This document shows, one piece after another, positions 36,931 to 46,038 of a stretch of 58,480 bases of DNA; the stretch's first letter is position 1, and each line of letters starts with the position of its first letter. The DNA comes from Candidatus Aminicenantota bacterium. GTDB lineage: Bacteria > Acidobacteriota > Aminicenantia > Aminicenantales > CALLJL01. The position numbers were made by a program, and so were the translations under genes. The notes beneath the pieces were generated by a model, which saw only the letters and a list, made by a program, of their open reading frames with translations, made no database searches and had not been told where the DNA came from. The stretch lies in NCBI GenBank assembly GCA_026416195.1, contig JAOAFQ010000093.1, positions 1 to 58,480 on the forward strand, written 5' to 3'.

Positions 36931-39012
36931 ATGACCGTAAAACGCCCTGGTTACAATTTGGTTTTTTCCATTTTTATCATCTTTTCGTTAATTTACTTTT
37001 GGCCGGGGTTAGGGGCCCAGCCGGTCGAAAAAAAGGCAATTCATCCCTTTTCGGTACATGATTTATTAGCCATGGAAAGAATATCTGATCCCCAAGTATC
37101 ACCTGATGGACGGTGGCTTGTTTTTACTTTGTGGACAGCCGATCTAGAGGCTAATCGCGGTCGGACTGACCTGTGGCTTATCGGAACCGATGGTCAGAAT
37201 TTGCGTCGTCTCACAACCCACCCAGCTTCTGACTTTAATCCTCGTTGGTCTCCCTGCGGCCACTTTATTTGGTTCCTTTCAACTCGCTCCGGTTCTTCTC
37301 AGGTTTGGCAGATAAATTTGACCGGTGGAGAAGCAATTCAAATCACTGATTTTCCCCTTGATGTGAGCAACCTCCTTGTCTCCCCCGACGGCCGTTACCT
37401 GGCCTTCACCATGGAAGTCTTTCCTGATAATAGCTGCCCTTTTGACACAAAGAGAAGACTTGATGAATTGGCCAAAAAGAAAAGCAGTGGCCGAATTTAT
37501 GATCGTCTCTTCATTCGGCACTGGGATTCTTGGAAGGATGGCCGTCGCTCCCACCTATTTGCTTTTAGAATCGAGGATAAAAAGCTGTTTAGACTAATGG
37601 CGGGAATGGACGCTGATACCCCTTCTAAGCCTTTTGGCGGGCCCGAAGAAATAACCTTCACCCCTGACAGCCAAGGATTAATTTTTACCGCTAAAAACGT
37701 TGGCCGAGAAGAAGCTTGGTCGACCGACTTTGATCTTTATCATGTTTCAGTTGATGGCTCAAAACCTCCAGTTTGCCTAACTGAAGACAATCCGGCCTGG
37801 GATACAACTCCCCTTTTCTCGCCTGATGGAAAAACTCTGGCTTATTTAGCCATGAAGCGGCCAGGCTATGAATCCGATCGTTACCGAATTGTCCTGCGGG
37901 ACTGGGTTTCAGGAAAAGAAAAAGTTTTAACTGAAAATTGGGACCGCTCGCCTACAGAATTTGCTTGGGCCCCAGACAGCCGCTTTATTTATGCGGTCGC
38001 CCCTAATATTGGCCAGCAATCTCTTTTTGGGATTGACGTTCAGACTGGTCAAGTTAAGACCATTCTTTATGAAGGCTATGTGACTTCGCCTCGGCCCCTT
38101 AAAGATAAACTCATTTTTGGCCTTGATAACTTGAAATCACCCGTTGAGCTTTACTCTATTCGGCCTGATGGGAAAGAAATGAGGCCAATCACTCAGATCA
38201 ACGGGGCAAAATTGGCTGCCATCAAAATGGGTGATTATGAACAATTTTCCTTTAAAGGCTGGAATAAGGAAATTGTCTATACCTATATCGTCAAACCTGT
38301 CGATTTTGATTCAACCAAAAAATATCCGGTGGCCTTTTTGATTCACGGCGGCCCTCAAAGTTCCTTCAGCAATCATTTCCATTATAGATGGAATGCCCAA
38401 GTTTACGCTGGAGCGGGTTATGCGGTGGTGATGGTCGATTTTCATGGGTCAACTGGTTATGGCCAAGCTTTTACGGACTCAATCAGAGGTGATTGGGGAG
38501 GTAAACCCCTAGAAGATCTAAAGAAAGGCTTGGATGCAGCTCTAGACCGCTATCCCTGGATGGATGGCACCCGAGTTGCCGCTTTAGGAGCTTCCTTCGG
38601 CGGCTACATGATCAATTGGATAGCCGGCTTGTGGCCTGATCGGTTCCGTTGCTTAGTCAATCATTGTGGTAATTTCGATGAAAGAATGGCCTATTTTAAT
38701 ACCGAAGAACTCTGGTTCCCTGAATGGGATCATGAAGGCACACCTTGGACTAATCCTGAGGGTTATGAAAAACATAATCCCATAAATTATGTGAAAAATT
38801 GGAGAACTCCCATGCTAGTCATACACGGCGCCCTAGATTTCCGGGTGGTCTATACTCAAGGAATTTCAACCTTCACCGCTTTGCAACGTCTTGGTATTCC
38901 CAGCAAATTCCTCTATTTTCCAGACGAAGGCCACTGGGTTTTAAAACCCCATAACAGTCTCTTTTGGCACGAAACTGTCCTTGGTTGGCTTGACCAATGG
39001 TGTAAAAAATAA
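36931..39012 (+). CDS. S9 family prolyl oligopeptidase / acylaminoacyl peptidase-like, secreted
   Basis: A 693-residue S9 peptidase. A signal peptide (LVFSIFIIFSLIYFWPG) is followed by a beta-propeller of WD40-like PD40 repeats (SPDGRWLVFTLW, SPDGRYLAFTM, SPDGKTLAYLAM). The C-terminal alpha/beta-hydrolase domain starts at about residue 430. The catalytic triad is S555 in GASFGGYM, D636 in HGALDFRV and H668 in DEGHWV. The oxyanion-side motif is LIHGGPQSSF. ATG 36931 has AGGAGG six bases upstream; an in-frame ATG at 36907 lacks one. It removes peptides or blocked residues from peptides outside the cytoplasm. Confidence 0.94.
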   Translation: MTVKRPGYNLVFSIFIIFSLIYFWPGLGAQPVEKKAIHPFSVHDLLAMERISDPQVSPDGRWLVFTLWTADLEANRGRTDLWLIGTDGQNLRRLTTHPASDFNPRWSPCGHFIWFLSTRSGSSQVWQINLTGGEAIQITDFPLDVSNLLVSPDGRYLAFTMEVFPDNSCPFDTKRRLDELAKKKSSGRIYDRLFIRHWDSWKDGRRSHLFAFRIEDKKLFRLMAGMDADTPSKPFGGPEEITFTPDSQGLIFTAKNVGREEAWSTDFDLYHVSVDGSKPPVCLTEDNPAWDTTPLFSPDGKTLAYLAMKRPGYESDRYRIVLRDWVSGKEKVLTENWDRSPTEFAWAPDSRFIYAVAPNIGQQSLFGIDVQTGQVKTILYEGYVTSPRPLKDKLIFGLDNLKSPVELYSIRPDGKEMRPITQINGAKLAAIKMGDYEQFSFKGWNKEIVYTYIVKPVDFDSTKKYPVAFLIHGGPQSSFSNHFHYRWNAQVYAGAGYAVVMVDFHGSTGYGQAFTDSIRGDWGGKPLEDLKKGLDAALDRYPWMDGTRVAALGASFGGYMINWIAGLWPDRFRCLVNHCGNFDERMAYFNTEELWFPEWDHEGTPWTNPEGYEKHNPINYVKNWRTPMLVIHGALDFRVVYTQGISTFTALQRLGIPSKFLYFPDEGHWVLKPHNSLFWHETVLGWLDQWCKK

Positions 39013-39376
39013 TCATCTTTGCCCCTCAATCGCTCTTACTCCTTTTTCAGTCCTAAATTTGATTAACATTTTCTGGTTCGTTTTAGGACTCTGAAGATAA
39101 AGGGTCTTTTAACCTATAAAATCATAAACATGAATTAGCCCAGAAAATTGTTAAATAGGTTGATCCAGATAAGGCCTCTATCAGGCTCATCAATAACAAT
39201 ATTGACTCCACCTCTTGTATAATTTTAAACTTCATTTCTCCTGGGATGAGAAAAGGTATCCTTCGGTTAAAGCGCCAATGGACGAATTTCTTAGTCTCAG
39301 ACATGGTCTACTCCGAAATTTTGGCTTTTTCTCTTCAGTCGCCTATCGGTCTTAAAATGAACCCCCTCAGAAAAAA
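39013..39376. other. Intergenic stretch without a supported gene
   Basis: The 364 bp after the S9 gene hold a 60-codon minus-strand frame (39122-39304, FVHWRFNRRIPFLIPGEMKF) without ribosome site or recognisable family. I see no terminator or RNA gene here. Confidence 0.3.
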
Positions 39377-40089
39377 ATGGGTCTAGTTACGATTATACCA
39401 GCAGATCAAAAGAAAATACCTGAAAAAACTAAGCCTGCTTTTTCTCTTTTCAACGATTACTCGCCGAAAAAAGAATTTGCCTCTATCTCGCTTAATAACG
39501 GGCTATTTCGAGTTGGTCAAAATTATTTCGAGCTTAAGGCGGCCGGAAAAGACGCCGTGGCCGAAGGTATGGAAATTGCCATTTTCGGTCTTAGCCTTTC
39601 TCCATCAGTCCGAAAGTTCATCCGAGAATTGAAAATCTTTGGACCTTTCGATGTCACCGATTTCATAAGTAGGCAAAAATTTTATCCTCAGAAAGCGAGA
39701 TTGATTTTGAGAAAACATGTTTAGGTAAGGGAGGAGAAAAAATTACTTGGATCATTTTTAAAGCCGAGGAATTAGGCTATATTCATTTGAGAAGATTTCT
39801 CCAACCCTATAAACAAGCTTTGGCTTATGACATTGCCTATGTTTTTTGTCCCAAAAAAATGAATTCCACTATTCTTCTGCTCTGGCCAAATGATGTTTTG
39901 GCTAATTTTTAAGATGTTTATCGAGGTTCTTGACCAAATGAAGTCAAAAAAAAAGTTAACCTTCAGCCCTGGTGGAATAAGCTTCTCTTTAAAATGCTTC
40001 AACCAGCTGAAGGCGGGGGTTTTTATCTTCGGCTGGCTGTCCCAAAAAAGAGACTTCGCTTTAGCCTAAAACTTCATAGGGAAAAATAA
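39377..40089 (+). pseudogene. Remnant of a secreted protein with carbohydrate-enzyme-type jelly-roll domain
   Basis: The first frame (39377-39724) reads FELKAAGKDAVAEGMEIAIFG and KIFGPFDVTDFISRQKFYPQ, then shifts. The following frame gives CLGKGGEKITWIIFKAEELG, YIHLRRFLQPYKQALAY, LLLWPNDVLANF, NLQPWWNKLLFKM and GGGFYLRLAVPKK, with stops near 39910 and 39931. This order (GPF... GKGG...W... GY...L... LLL..ND... L..GWN..LLK... G..FYLR) is the galactose-binding-like accessory domain seen after glycoside hydrolase-type proteins. The catalytic part is absent, and one frameshift and two stops are present. Confidence 0.65.
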
Positions 40090-40117
40090 CCTATGGTTTT
40101 ATGGATTAAATACTAAA

Positions 40118-41152
40118 ATGAGCTTATTAGGCTTAAAGGAATCAAACCAAAGAAAAAGAAGGAAAAAAATTGTTGAGGCCACTTTAAACTTTGAGAATTC
40201 TCGGCGGATTCCCCGGCAACTCTGGCTCCCGCCAGGAAAAGGCAATTTAAAAAAAACTTCAGATTGGCGATCGTTGCGTCTTATGTTTCCTGACGACCTT
40301 ACCTTTTGCCCGCCTTTTAGATTTTTCAAGTTCAGGAAAAGACTAAGACAAAAAACTGTTGTAAACAATGAATCTGATTTTAAATCCAAGCGAGAAAATG
40401 AGAAAAATCAGAAAAGTTTATCTTCGCCACCGATAAAGAAATGGGAAAATCTGGAAAATTGGTCGATGTCTGAAAACCGATTAAAATTGGATAAAGAGCA
40501 AATTAATGCCTTCTGTCGGTCAACCGAGCGTTTTGTTTTGGCTGGAACTTGGATTAATCCCTTCGAGAAAATGCAGCAATTACGAGGCCCAGAAAAGTTA
40601 TTTTCTGATCTTAAACGACAGCCAGCAGAATTTTTTGAACTGCTTCGCCAGGTCCACGAGTTTTACTTAAAAGAGTTAGAATTATGGGCTCAAACCGAGG
40701 TTGATGGCCTTTGTCTTATGGATGACTGGGGAGGACAAAAATCTCTCCTTATTTCGCCTGAGCTTTTTCGGCAGCTCTTTAAACCCCTTTATGCTGACTA
40801 TGCTTTAATTGCTAAAAAATATAACAAATATCTTTTTTTTCACTCTGATGGCTATATCCTTGATCTTTTACCCGATTTTATCGAACTTGGAATAAACGCT
40901 ATTAATTGCCAAGTTTTATTAATGGGAGTCAATAAATTAGCTTCGTTCCGGGGTCAGATTACTTTCTGGGGAAGTTCTGATCTTCCAATCTTCTTGGGCC
41001 AAGCCAGCGAAGAAGAAATCTCTAATTACTGTAAGCAATTATATGATTTTCTTTGGGAAAAAGGCGGGTTTATAGCTCAGGTAGAAATAGCCCCTGAAAT
41101 AAAAATTTCGGCCCTTAAGACCTATTTTTTAGCCTGGAAAAAATTTCTATAG
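40118..41152 (+). CDS. URO-D / corrinoid methyltransferase-like family protein, partly degenerate
   Basis: A 344-residue uroporphyrinogen-decarboxylase-fold protein of the type often near glycoside enzymes and methyltransferases. Good matches: FENSRRIPRQLWL at the start, DKEQINAFCRSTERFVLAGT, FLELLRQ-like VHEFYLKELELWAQTEVDGLCLMDDWGG, SLLISPELFRQLFKPLY and FFHSDGYILDLLPDFIELG. The middle (about residues 70-115), where relatives have a conserved DEWGC-type segment, is instead a charged, repetitive stretch (NNESDFKSKRENEKNQKS). The reading frame is open but erosion may have begun. Substrate unknown. Confidence 0.65.
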   Translation: MSLLGLKESNQRKRRKKIVEATLNFENSRRIPRQLWLPPGKGNLKKTSDWRSLRLMFPDDLTFCPPFRFFKFRKRLRQKTVVNNESDFKSKRENEKNQKSLSSPPIKKWENLENWSMSENRLKLDKEQINAFCRSTERFVLAGTWINPFEKMQQLRGPEKLFSDLKRQPAEFFELLRQVHEFYLKELELWAQTEVDGLCLMDDWGGQKSLLISPELFRQLFKPLYADYALIAKKYNKYLFFHSDGYILDLLPDFIELGINAINCQVLLMGVNKLASFRGQITFWGSSDLPIFLGQASEEEISNYCKQLYDFLWEKGGFIAQVEIAPEIKISALKTYFLAWKKFL

Positions 41153-41280
41153 CTCTTTCTCCTTACATTTGCTTAAAAACTACTGTCCCTTTGGTTTTGG
41201 CCGATAATTTGCTTTTGCCTTTAAAAATAAAGCATAATTTTTGGAGAGAAGAGCAAGAAAGGTTGGTTATAAGACTAAAA

Positions 41281-43074
41281 ATGTCTAAGAATTTCTGCCT
41301 GAATCTATTGGCGAGCGGTTTTCTTTTTATCTTAGTTATTTTTGGATTTTCTTTTCCTTCAGCCTCTTTCTTCAAATCCGGACAAGATAAAAAAATCTCA
41401 CCTTTTTTGCTGAATAAATTAACTCAAGATGAAAATAACCGATTTACTGTCTGGATATATTTTCAGGATAAGGGACCGGATTTGGACCGAAAAATAGACG
41501 AAATTCGAGTTTCTCTTCCCTGGGAAAACATGATTCGGCGCTTAAAAGTTCTGCCCTCTGAAAAAATCGTCGATGATTCAGATGTTCCAGTCTGGGAGAA
41601 TTATGTCAACAAAATTCGGCCCTTTTTATTCCGGCTTCGTCATACTTCTCGCTGGCTAAATGCTCTTTCGGCCGAGGTCTCTGGTTTTAATTTACCCAAG
41701 ATTGCTTCTTTTCCTTTTGTCTCCAAGATAGAGGAAGTCAAAGTTCATCACTTCAAGTTGCCTGAGCCGGACAAAGAAATAAAACAAGTTGAAATTAAAC
41801 AAGATAATCATCTTTATGATTATGGTCCCTCTTATAAACAACTCAATCAAATTAATGTCCCTCGTCTTCACGATCTTGGTTTGACTGGCCAAGGTATTAT
41901 CATCGCTATGCTTGACTCAGGTTTTAATAATTTGGCCCATCAAGCTTTGGCTCATCTTAGGATTGTCGACACTTGGGACTTTGTCAATAATGATCCTATG
42001 GTCGCCGATGAACCTGGTCAAATGGGCTCAGGCGATCATGGGACTGAAACGCTTAGTGTTATTGGTGGTTTCTATGCCGGAAAACTTATTGGTCCAGCCT
42101 TCAGGGCAAGCTTTCTTTTGGCCAAGACCGAAAACACTGTCTGGGAAAGGCATATTGAAGAAGATCATTGGATAGCTGGGGTAGAGTGGGCTGAGGCTCG
42201 AGGAGCTCAAATTGTCAGTAGCTCCCTTGGATATCGCGATGGCTTCACTCATGGGGAAGCTGATTACACCTGGCAAAATATGGATGGCCAAACGACCATT
42301 GTTACCAAAGGAGCCAATCTAGCAGCTCGCAAAGGATTGCTCATCGTCAATTCCGCGGGGAATGAGGGCACAGCTCGTCCACCTAATCAGAATACCTTAG
42401 TCGCTCCAGCTGATAGCTTTTGGGTTTTGGCAGTCGGCGCGGTTGATGCTTCTGGCCAAAGGGTGAGTTTCAGTTCAGTAGGGCCAACCGCCGATGGCCG
42501 AATTAAGCCCGATGTTATGGCCATGGGCCGCTCAGTTTATAGTGCTTCTCCGTCTAAAATTGATGAATATATCTATGTTTCTGGAACTTCTTTTTCCTGC
42601 CCTTTAGTGGCTGGGGCTGCAGCGTTAGGGCTTGAAGCCAATCCGCACTGGTCAAACTTCGATATTATGCAAGCCCTCAGATTAACCGCAACAAGAGCTT
42701 CTAATCCAGATAATTTGATGGGCTATGGCCTAATTGATGCTTTTAAAGCTGCTCATTTTTCTCTTAAAGAAATATATCCACCGACCCACTTCGCCCTCAA
42801 AAGAATTGAAAATAATTTTGGTTTTTTCAAAGAATATATTGACGTTTTAACTTGGCGACAAAATGACCGAAATTATAACAACATTGTCGCTTACCGACTT
42901 TATGCCCTCAATTTGAAAGAGAAATCATCTCATTTTTTTCTCTTGGCTGAGTTGAAAGCTAATATTTTTAAATATGAACATCGGGGCTTGCTCCGCGATG
43001 AAGAGTTCCTTTACAAAATAACTTCAGTTGACAGTCAAGGAAGAGAAAGTGATCCTCTCTACGCTCGCCGATGA
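41281..43074 (+). CDS. Secreted S8 (subtilisin-like) serine peptidase
   Basis: A 597-residue exported subtilase. Signal peptide (LLASGFLFILVIFGFSF), propeptide region (about 60-175, SRWLNALSAEVSGFN) and S8 domain with triad D212 (IAMLDSGFNN), H253 (GSGDHGTETLS) and S437 (SGTSFSCPLVAGAAA). A C-terminal FN3/sandwich-like domain (YRLYALNLKEK, YKITSVDSQGRES) may aid retention or secretion. The frame is open from 41191, but only the ATG at 41281 gives a proper signal peptide; the ribosome site there is weak. Confidence 0.92.
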   Translation: MSKNFCLNLLASGFLFILVIFGFSFPSASFFKSGQDKKISPFLLNKLTQDENNRFTVWIYFQDKGPDLDRKIDEIRVSLPWENMIRRLKVLPSEKIVDDSDVPVWENYVNKIRPFLFRLRHTSRWLNALSAEVSGFNLPKIASFPFVSKIEEVKVHHFKLPEPDKEIKQVEIKQDNHLYDYGPSYKQLNQINVPRLHDLGLTGQGIIIAMLDSGFNNLAHQALAHLRIVDTWDFVNNDPMVADEPGQMGSGDHGTETLSVIGGFYAGKLIGPAFRASFLLAKTENTVWERHIEEDHWIAGVEWAEARGAQIVSSSLGYRDGFTHGEADYTWQNMDGQTTIVTKGANLAARKGLLIVNSAGNEGTARPPNQNTLVAPADSFWVLAVGAVDASGQRVSFSSVGPTADGRIKPDVMAMGRSVYSASPSKIDEYIYVSGTSFSCPLVAGAAALGLEANPHWSNFDIMQALRLTATRASNPDNLMGYGLIDAFKAAHFSLKEIYPPTHFALKRIENNFGFFKEYIDVLTWRQNDRNYNNIVAYRLYALNLKEKSSHFFLLAELKANIFKYEHRGLLRDEEFLYKITSVDSQGRESDPLYARR

Positions 43075-43129
43075 AAGATGAAACAAAATAATTTTAATTA
43101 CTTGATGAAAATTAAAAGGGAGAGATTTC

Positions 43130-43735
43130 TTGAAGGAGGATAGGTTCAAAAATAAAAAGCGATTTAACCCTCGCTATTATCTCTTGGTTATGTTTATTAT
43201 CTTTTCCTTTTTTTATCCTGCCAAAATTCATGGTCTTAATTTAAGCTTTGGCCTAGGTGCCGGCTATCGACAAATCAACGATAATTACCTAAATCAAATA
43301 TATGGATCTGGCCTCGTCTTTATCGCTTACATGCAAGTAGATTTAACTAAATTTTTTTCCACGGAAATTTCTTATGAAGGTGGTTATAAGAAAAGAGCCC
43401 CAATAGGTCTTTATCAAGAACCAAGTATTTTAAAGATTTCTGGAATCGAAATTTCTAATGGGCTTTCTTGGCGGTTAAATCGATTGACTCCTTATGTCAA
43501 ATTGGGTGCTGGATATTATTTTTACCGCCAGGATATTGAGAGCCCTTATGCTCGGTATCGAGTTAATCATCGCCATATTTCCTGGCATGGGGGCTCTGGT
43601 TTTCGATTTAATTTAAATTCTAAATTTTTTATTCAAGCAGAATTTAAATATGTCTTTCTTAAAGTAAAACCCTTTGATTTTGAAGTCGATCTGGGCGGTG
43701 GCCGATATATTTTACTTTTCGGCTTCAAAATTTAA
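43130..43735 (+). CDS. Small outer-membrane beta-barrel protein (TTG start)
   Basis: A 201-residue protein: signal peptide (YYLLVMFIIFSFFYPAKIHG) then eight or so strands of an OmpA/OmpW-like barrel (LNLSFGLGAGYRQI, LTPYVKLGAGYYFYR, HGGSGFRFNLNSKFFIQAEFKYV), ending ILLFGFKI with a C-terminal aromatic pattern. There is no in-frame ATG before the signal; TTG 43130 is preceded by AAGGGAGAG at a seven-base spacing. A second GGAGG inside the first codons has no start behind it. Follows the S8 gene by 55 nt. Confidence 0.75.
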   Translation: MKEDRFKNKKRFNPRYYLLVMFIIFSFFYPAKIHGLNLSFGLGAGYRQINDNYLNQIYGSGLVFIAYMQVDLTKFFSTEISYEGGYKKRAPIGLYQEPSILKISGIEISNGLSWRLNRLTPYVKLGAGYYFYRQDIESPYARYRVNHRHISWHGGSGFRFNLNSKFFIQAEFKYVFLKVKPFDFEVDLGGGRYILLFGFKI

Positions 43736-43852
43736 AGAGTAAATTCAGGGGATTTGTTTTGTAAGCTTAATAGGTTTCAGTAAAAAAGACTTAAAGGATA
43801 ATTTATGCTATAAATATTTATTCAAAATTTTATTTAAATTCAGGAGGCCGGA

Positions 43853-44575
43853 ATGGGCGTTGTTCTTGAAGTAGAAGGCTTGAAAAAATTTTATGGCCAG
43901 TTTGAGGCTCTTAAAGGAATTAGCTTTGAGGTCAAAGAAGGAGAAATTTTTGGCCTGATTGGCCCTAATGGAGCGGGTAAAACGACAACTCTTAGGATTA
44001 TTGCTACTCTTCTTACTATGTCGGAAGGTAAAGTTAAACTTCTTGGTTATGATCTCAAAGAAAACCCTGAAAAATTCAGAGAAAATATAAGTTATCTGCC
44101 CGAAGAGGCGGGCGCTTATCGCAATCTTACAGGGCTTGATTATCTTCGCTTTATGGCTAGGTTCTATAATTTCTCACCCGAAAAAACTGCTGATTTTGTC
44201 GAAAGAGCGATAGCCATCGCCGGCTTAGGAAATAGGTTAAAAGATAAAGTAGGGACATATAGCAAAGGCATGGTTCGCAAGCTCCTTTTAGCTCGAGCTT
44301 TAATGACCAAGCCGGTGCTGGCAATACTTGATGAGCCAACTTCTGGCTTAGATGTAATTAACTCTTTAGAAGTAAGAGAAATAATAAAAAGCTACGCTCG
44401 CCAGGGCTTGTCGGTACTTCTTTCTTCCCATAATATGCTCGAAGTTGAATATCTTTCGGATCGAGTCGCTCTTATTGATCAGGGAAAGATTTTAGCGGTT
44501 GGGACACCCCAGGAACTAAAACAAAGATATGATGCGCCCAACTTGGAAGTCGTCTTCAGGAGGATTGTCCAATGA
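43853..44575 (+). CDS. ABC transporter ATP-binding protein (NatA-like)
   Basis: A 240-residue ABC ATPase. Walker A GPNGAGKTT, a modified signature YSKGMVRKLLLARAL where LSGGQ is usual, Walker B LAILDEPTSGLD and the H-loop LLSSHNMLEVEYL. The arrangement is of the ABC-2 export type (drug, sodium or lipid-like exporters). GGAGG precedes the ATG. Overlaps the permease gene by 4 nt (ATGA), so the two make one transporter. Confidence 0.95.
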   Translation: MGVVLEVEGLKKFYGQFEALKGISFEVKEGEIFGLIGPNGAGKTTTLRIIATLLTMSEGKVKLLGYDLKENPEKFRENISYLPEEAGAYRNLTGLDYLRFMARFYNFSPEKTADFVERAIAIAGLGNRLKDKVGTYSKGMVRKLLLARALMTKPVLAILDEPTSGLDVINSLEVREIIKSYARQGLSVLLSSHNMLEVEYLSDRVALIDQGKILAVGTPQELKQRYDAPNLEVVFRRIVQ

Positions 44576-45858
44576 AAAAATTCACTAATCTTCTTTTCAA
44601 AGAAATCAGAGAACTTATTAATAAACAACTTATTTTTTCTCTTCTGTTCACCATGATAATTTTTTATTTTATTGGTCAAGTTACCCGAACCGAAGCCAAG
44701 CGAGCCGAAACAGCTCGACGAATAGGTGTCCTTGATCTTGATAAATCAGCTATTTCTCGAGGACTTTTAGATAATCTCCGTTTAGTTCGTTTTCAGATAG
44801 AAGAGTTCGAGACTATCGATAAAGAAGAAGCTCTCCGCCAAGCAAGAGAAAAAAACTTAACCTTCCTCCTAGTCATCCCCTCTGGCCTTAATGAAGGAGT
44901 GGAAAAGCTCGAGACGAAAGAAATTGAGACCTATTCTTTTTTGAGGAGCTTCTCGATAGGTCAGGCCCGATATTCCGATATCTTTAAAATTATTTTAGAA
45001 ACAGCCAATAATTATCTTTCTAATGAGATGCTAAAGAAAAAGCTTCCTGAAATATCGCCTGAAAATTTAAAAAAGCCATTGAAAAGCCGGGATTTTGTCA
45101 TCGTGAGAGATAAGAAAGCTGAAGCTTCAGCTTCGGCTATTGTGGGTTTTATGTATGCTCAATCCATTTTTGTGCCTATCGTTTTATTCATGATCCTCAT
45201 TTACTCCTCCCAAATGGTCATCTCAGCTATTGCTTTGGAAAAGCAAAACAAAACTTTGGAAACTTTGCTTACAGTACCTATTTCCCGGTCAGCGATTGTG
45301 GCGGCCAAAATGCTAGCTGCTGGCCTGGTCGGTCTGCTATCAGCTTTTATTTATATGGCCGGCTTCTCATGGTACATGAAAGGTTTTACTGGAGATTTAG
45401 CTGAAACCGCCGGCGGAATTACTAAAATAATTAAAGAACTGGGTCTTACCATGACAACCAGCGGCAACCTTATCCTGCTAATTTCTCTATTTCTCGCTAT
45501 TATGTGCGCTTTGGCCATGGCCACCATTCTTGGTGTTCTAGCTGAAGACTATCGTAGTGCCCAGAGTTTATTATTACCCCTCATGCTCCTTGTTATGATT
45601 CCTTATTTTCTTTCTATCTTTACTGATTTCAAAAGCCTTTCTCTACCTGTGCGAATTTTAATTTATGCCATTCCCTTTTCTCATCCCTTTATGACCACTC
45701 AAAATATTCTTTTCCATAATTATCGAGCGATCGTTTTTGGCATTCTTTATATGCTCATTGTTTTCATCATCTTAGTTATTTTGGCGGCTCGAATTTTTTC
45801 GACCGATCGGGTGTTGACGATGAAACTCCGTTGGCGTCGCCGCGAAGTTGTTCTTTAA
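44572..45858 (+). CDS. ABC-2 type transporter permease (NatB-like)
   Basis: A 428-residue membrane protein with one N-terminal helix, a large extracytoplasmic domain (about residues 45-195, RRIGVLDLDKSAISRGLLDNL) and five to six C-terminal helices, with EKQNKTLETLLTVPISR, the conserved ABC-2 coupling motif. This is the NatB/YhaP architecture for efflux. Partner of the preceding ATPase. Substrate not predictable. Confidence 0.93.
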   Translation: MKKFTNLLFKEIRELINKQLIFSLLFTMIIFYFIGQVTRTEAKRAETARRIGVLDLDKSAISRGLLDNLRLVRFQIEEFETIDKEEALRQAREKNLTFLLVIPSGLNEGVEKLETKEIETYSFLRSFSIGQARYSDIFKIILETANNYLSNEMLKKKLPEISPENLKKPLKSRDFVIVRDKKAEASASAIVGFMYAQSIFVPIVLFMILIYSSQMVISAIALEKQNKTLETLLTVPISRSAIVAAKMLAAGLVGLLSAFIYMAGFSWYMKGFTGDLAETAGGITKIIKELGLTMTTSGNLILLISLFLAIMCALAMATILGVLAEDYRSAQSLLLPLMLLVMIPYFLSIFTDFKSLSLPVRILIYAIPFSHPFMTTQNILFHNYRAIVFGILYMLIVFIILVILAARIFSTDRVLTMKLRWRRREVVL

Positions 45859-46038
45859 AAAATTAATTATTTGTCTTAGATCTTAAAAAATTCATTAAGA
45901 TTAGGAACAAATAGCCAAAAAATTGATAATCCTTCAAAAGTTAAAAAATTATAAGAATTAATCAATAAAGGACATGAATCGAGAGTATGAAGCCAGCTCT
46001 TAAATAGTCGGCGGGGAAAAAAGGAGGTGGAGATTCAA

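Noticed and set aside
39122-39304. 60-codon minus-strand ORF after the S9 gene
   Set aside because: No ribosome site and no recognisable domain; another frame of the same stretch looks equally coding-like, so it is at most a remnant.
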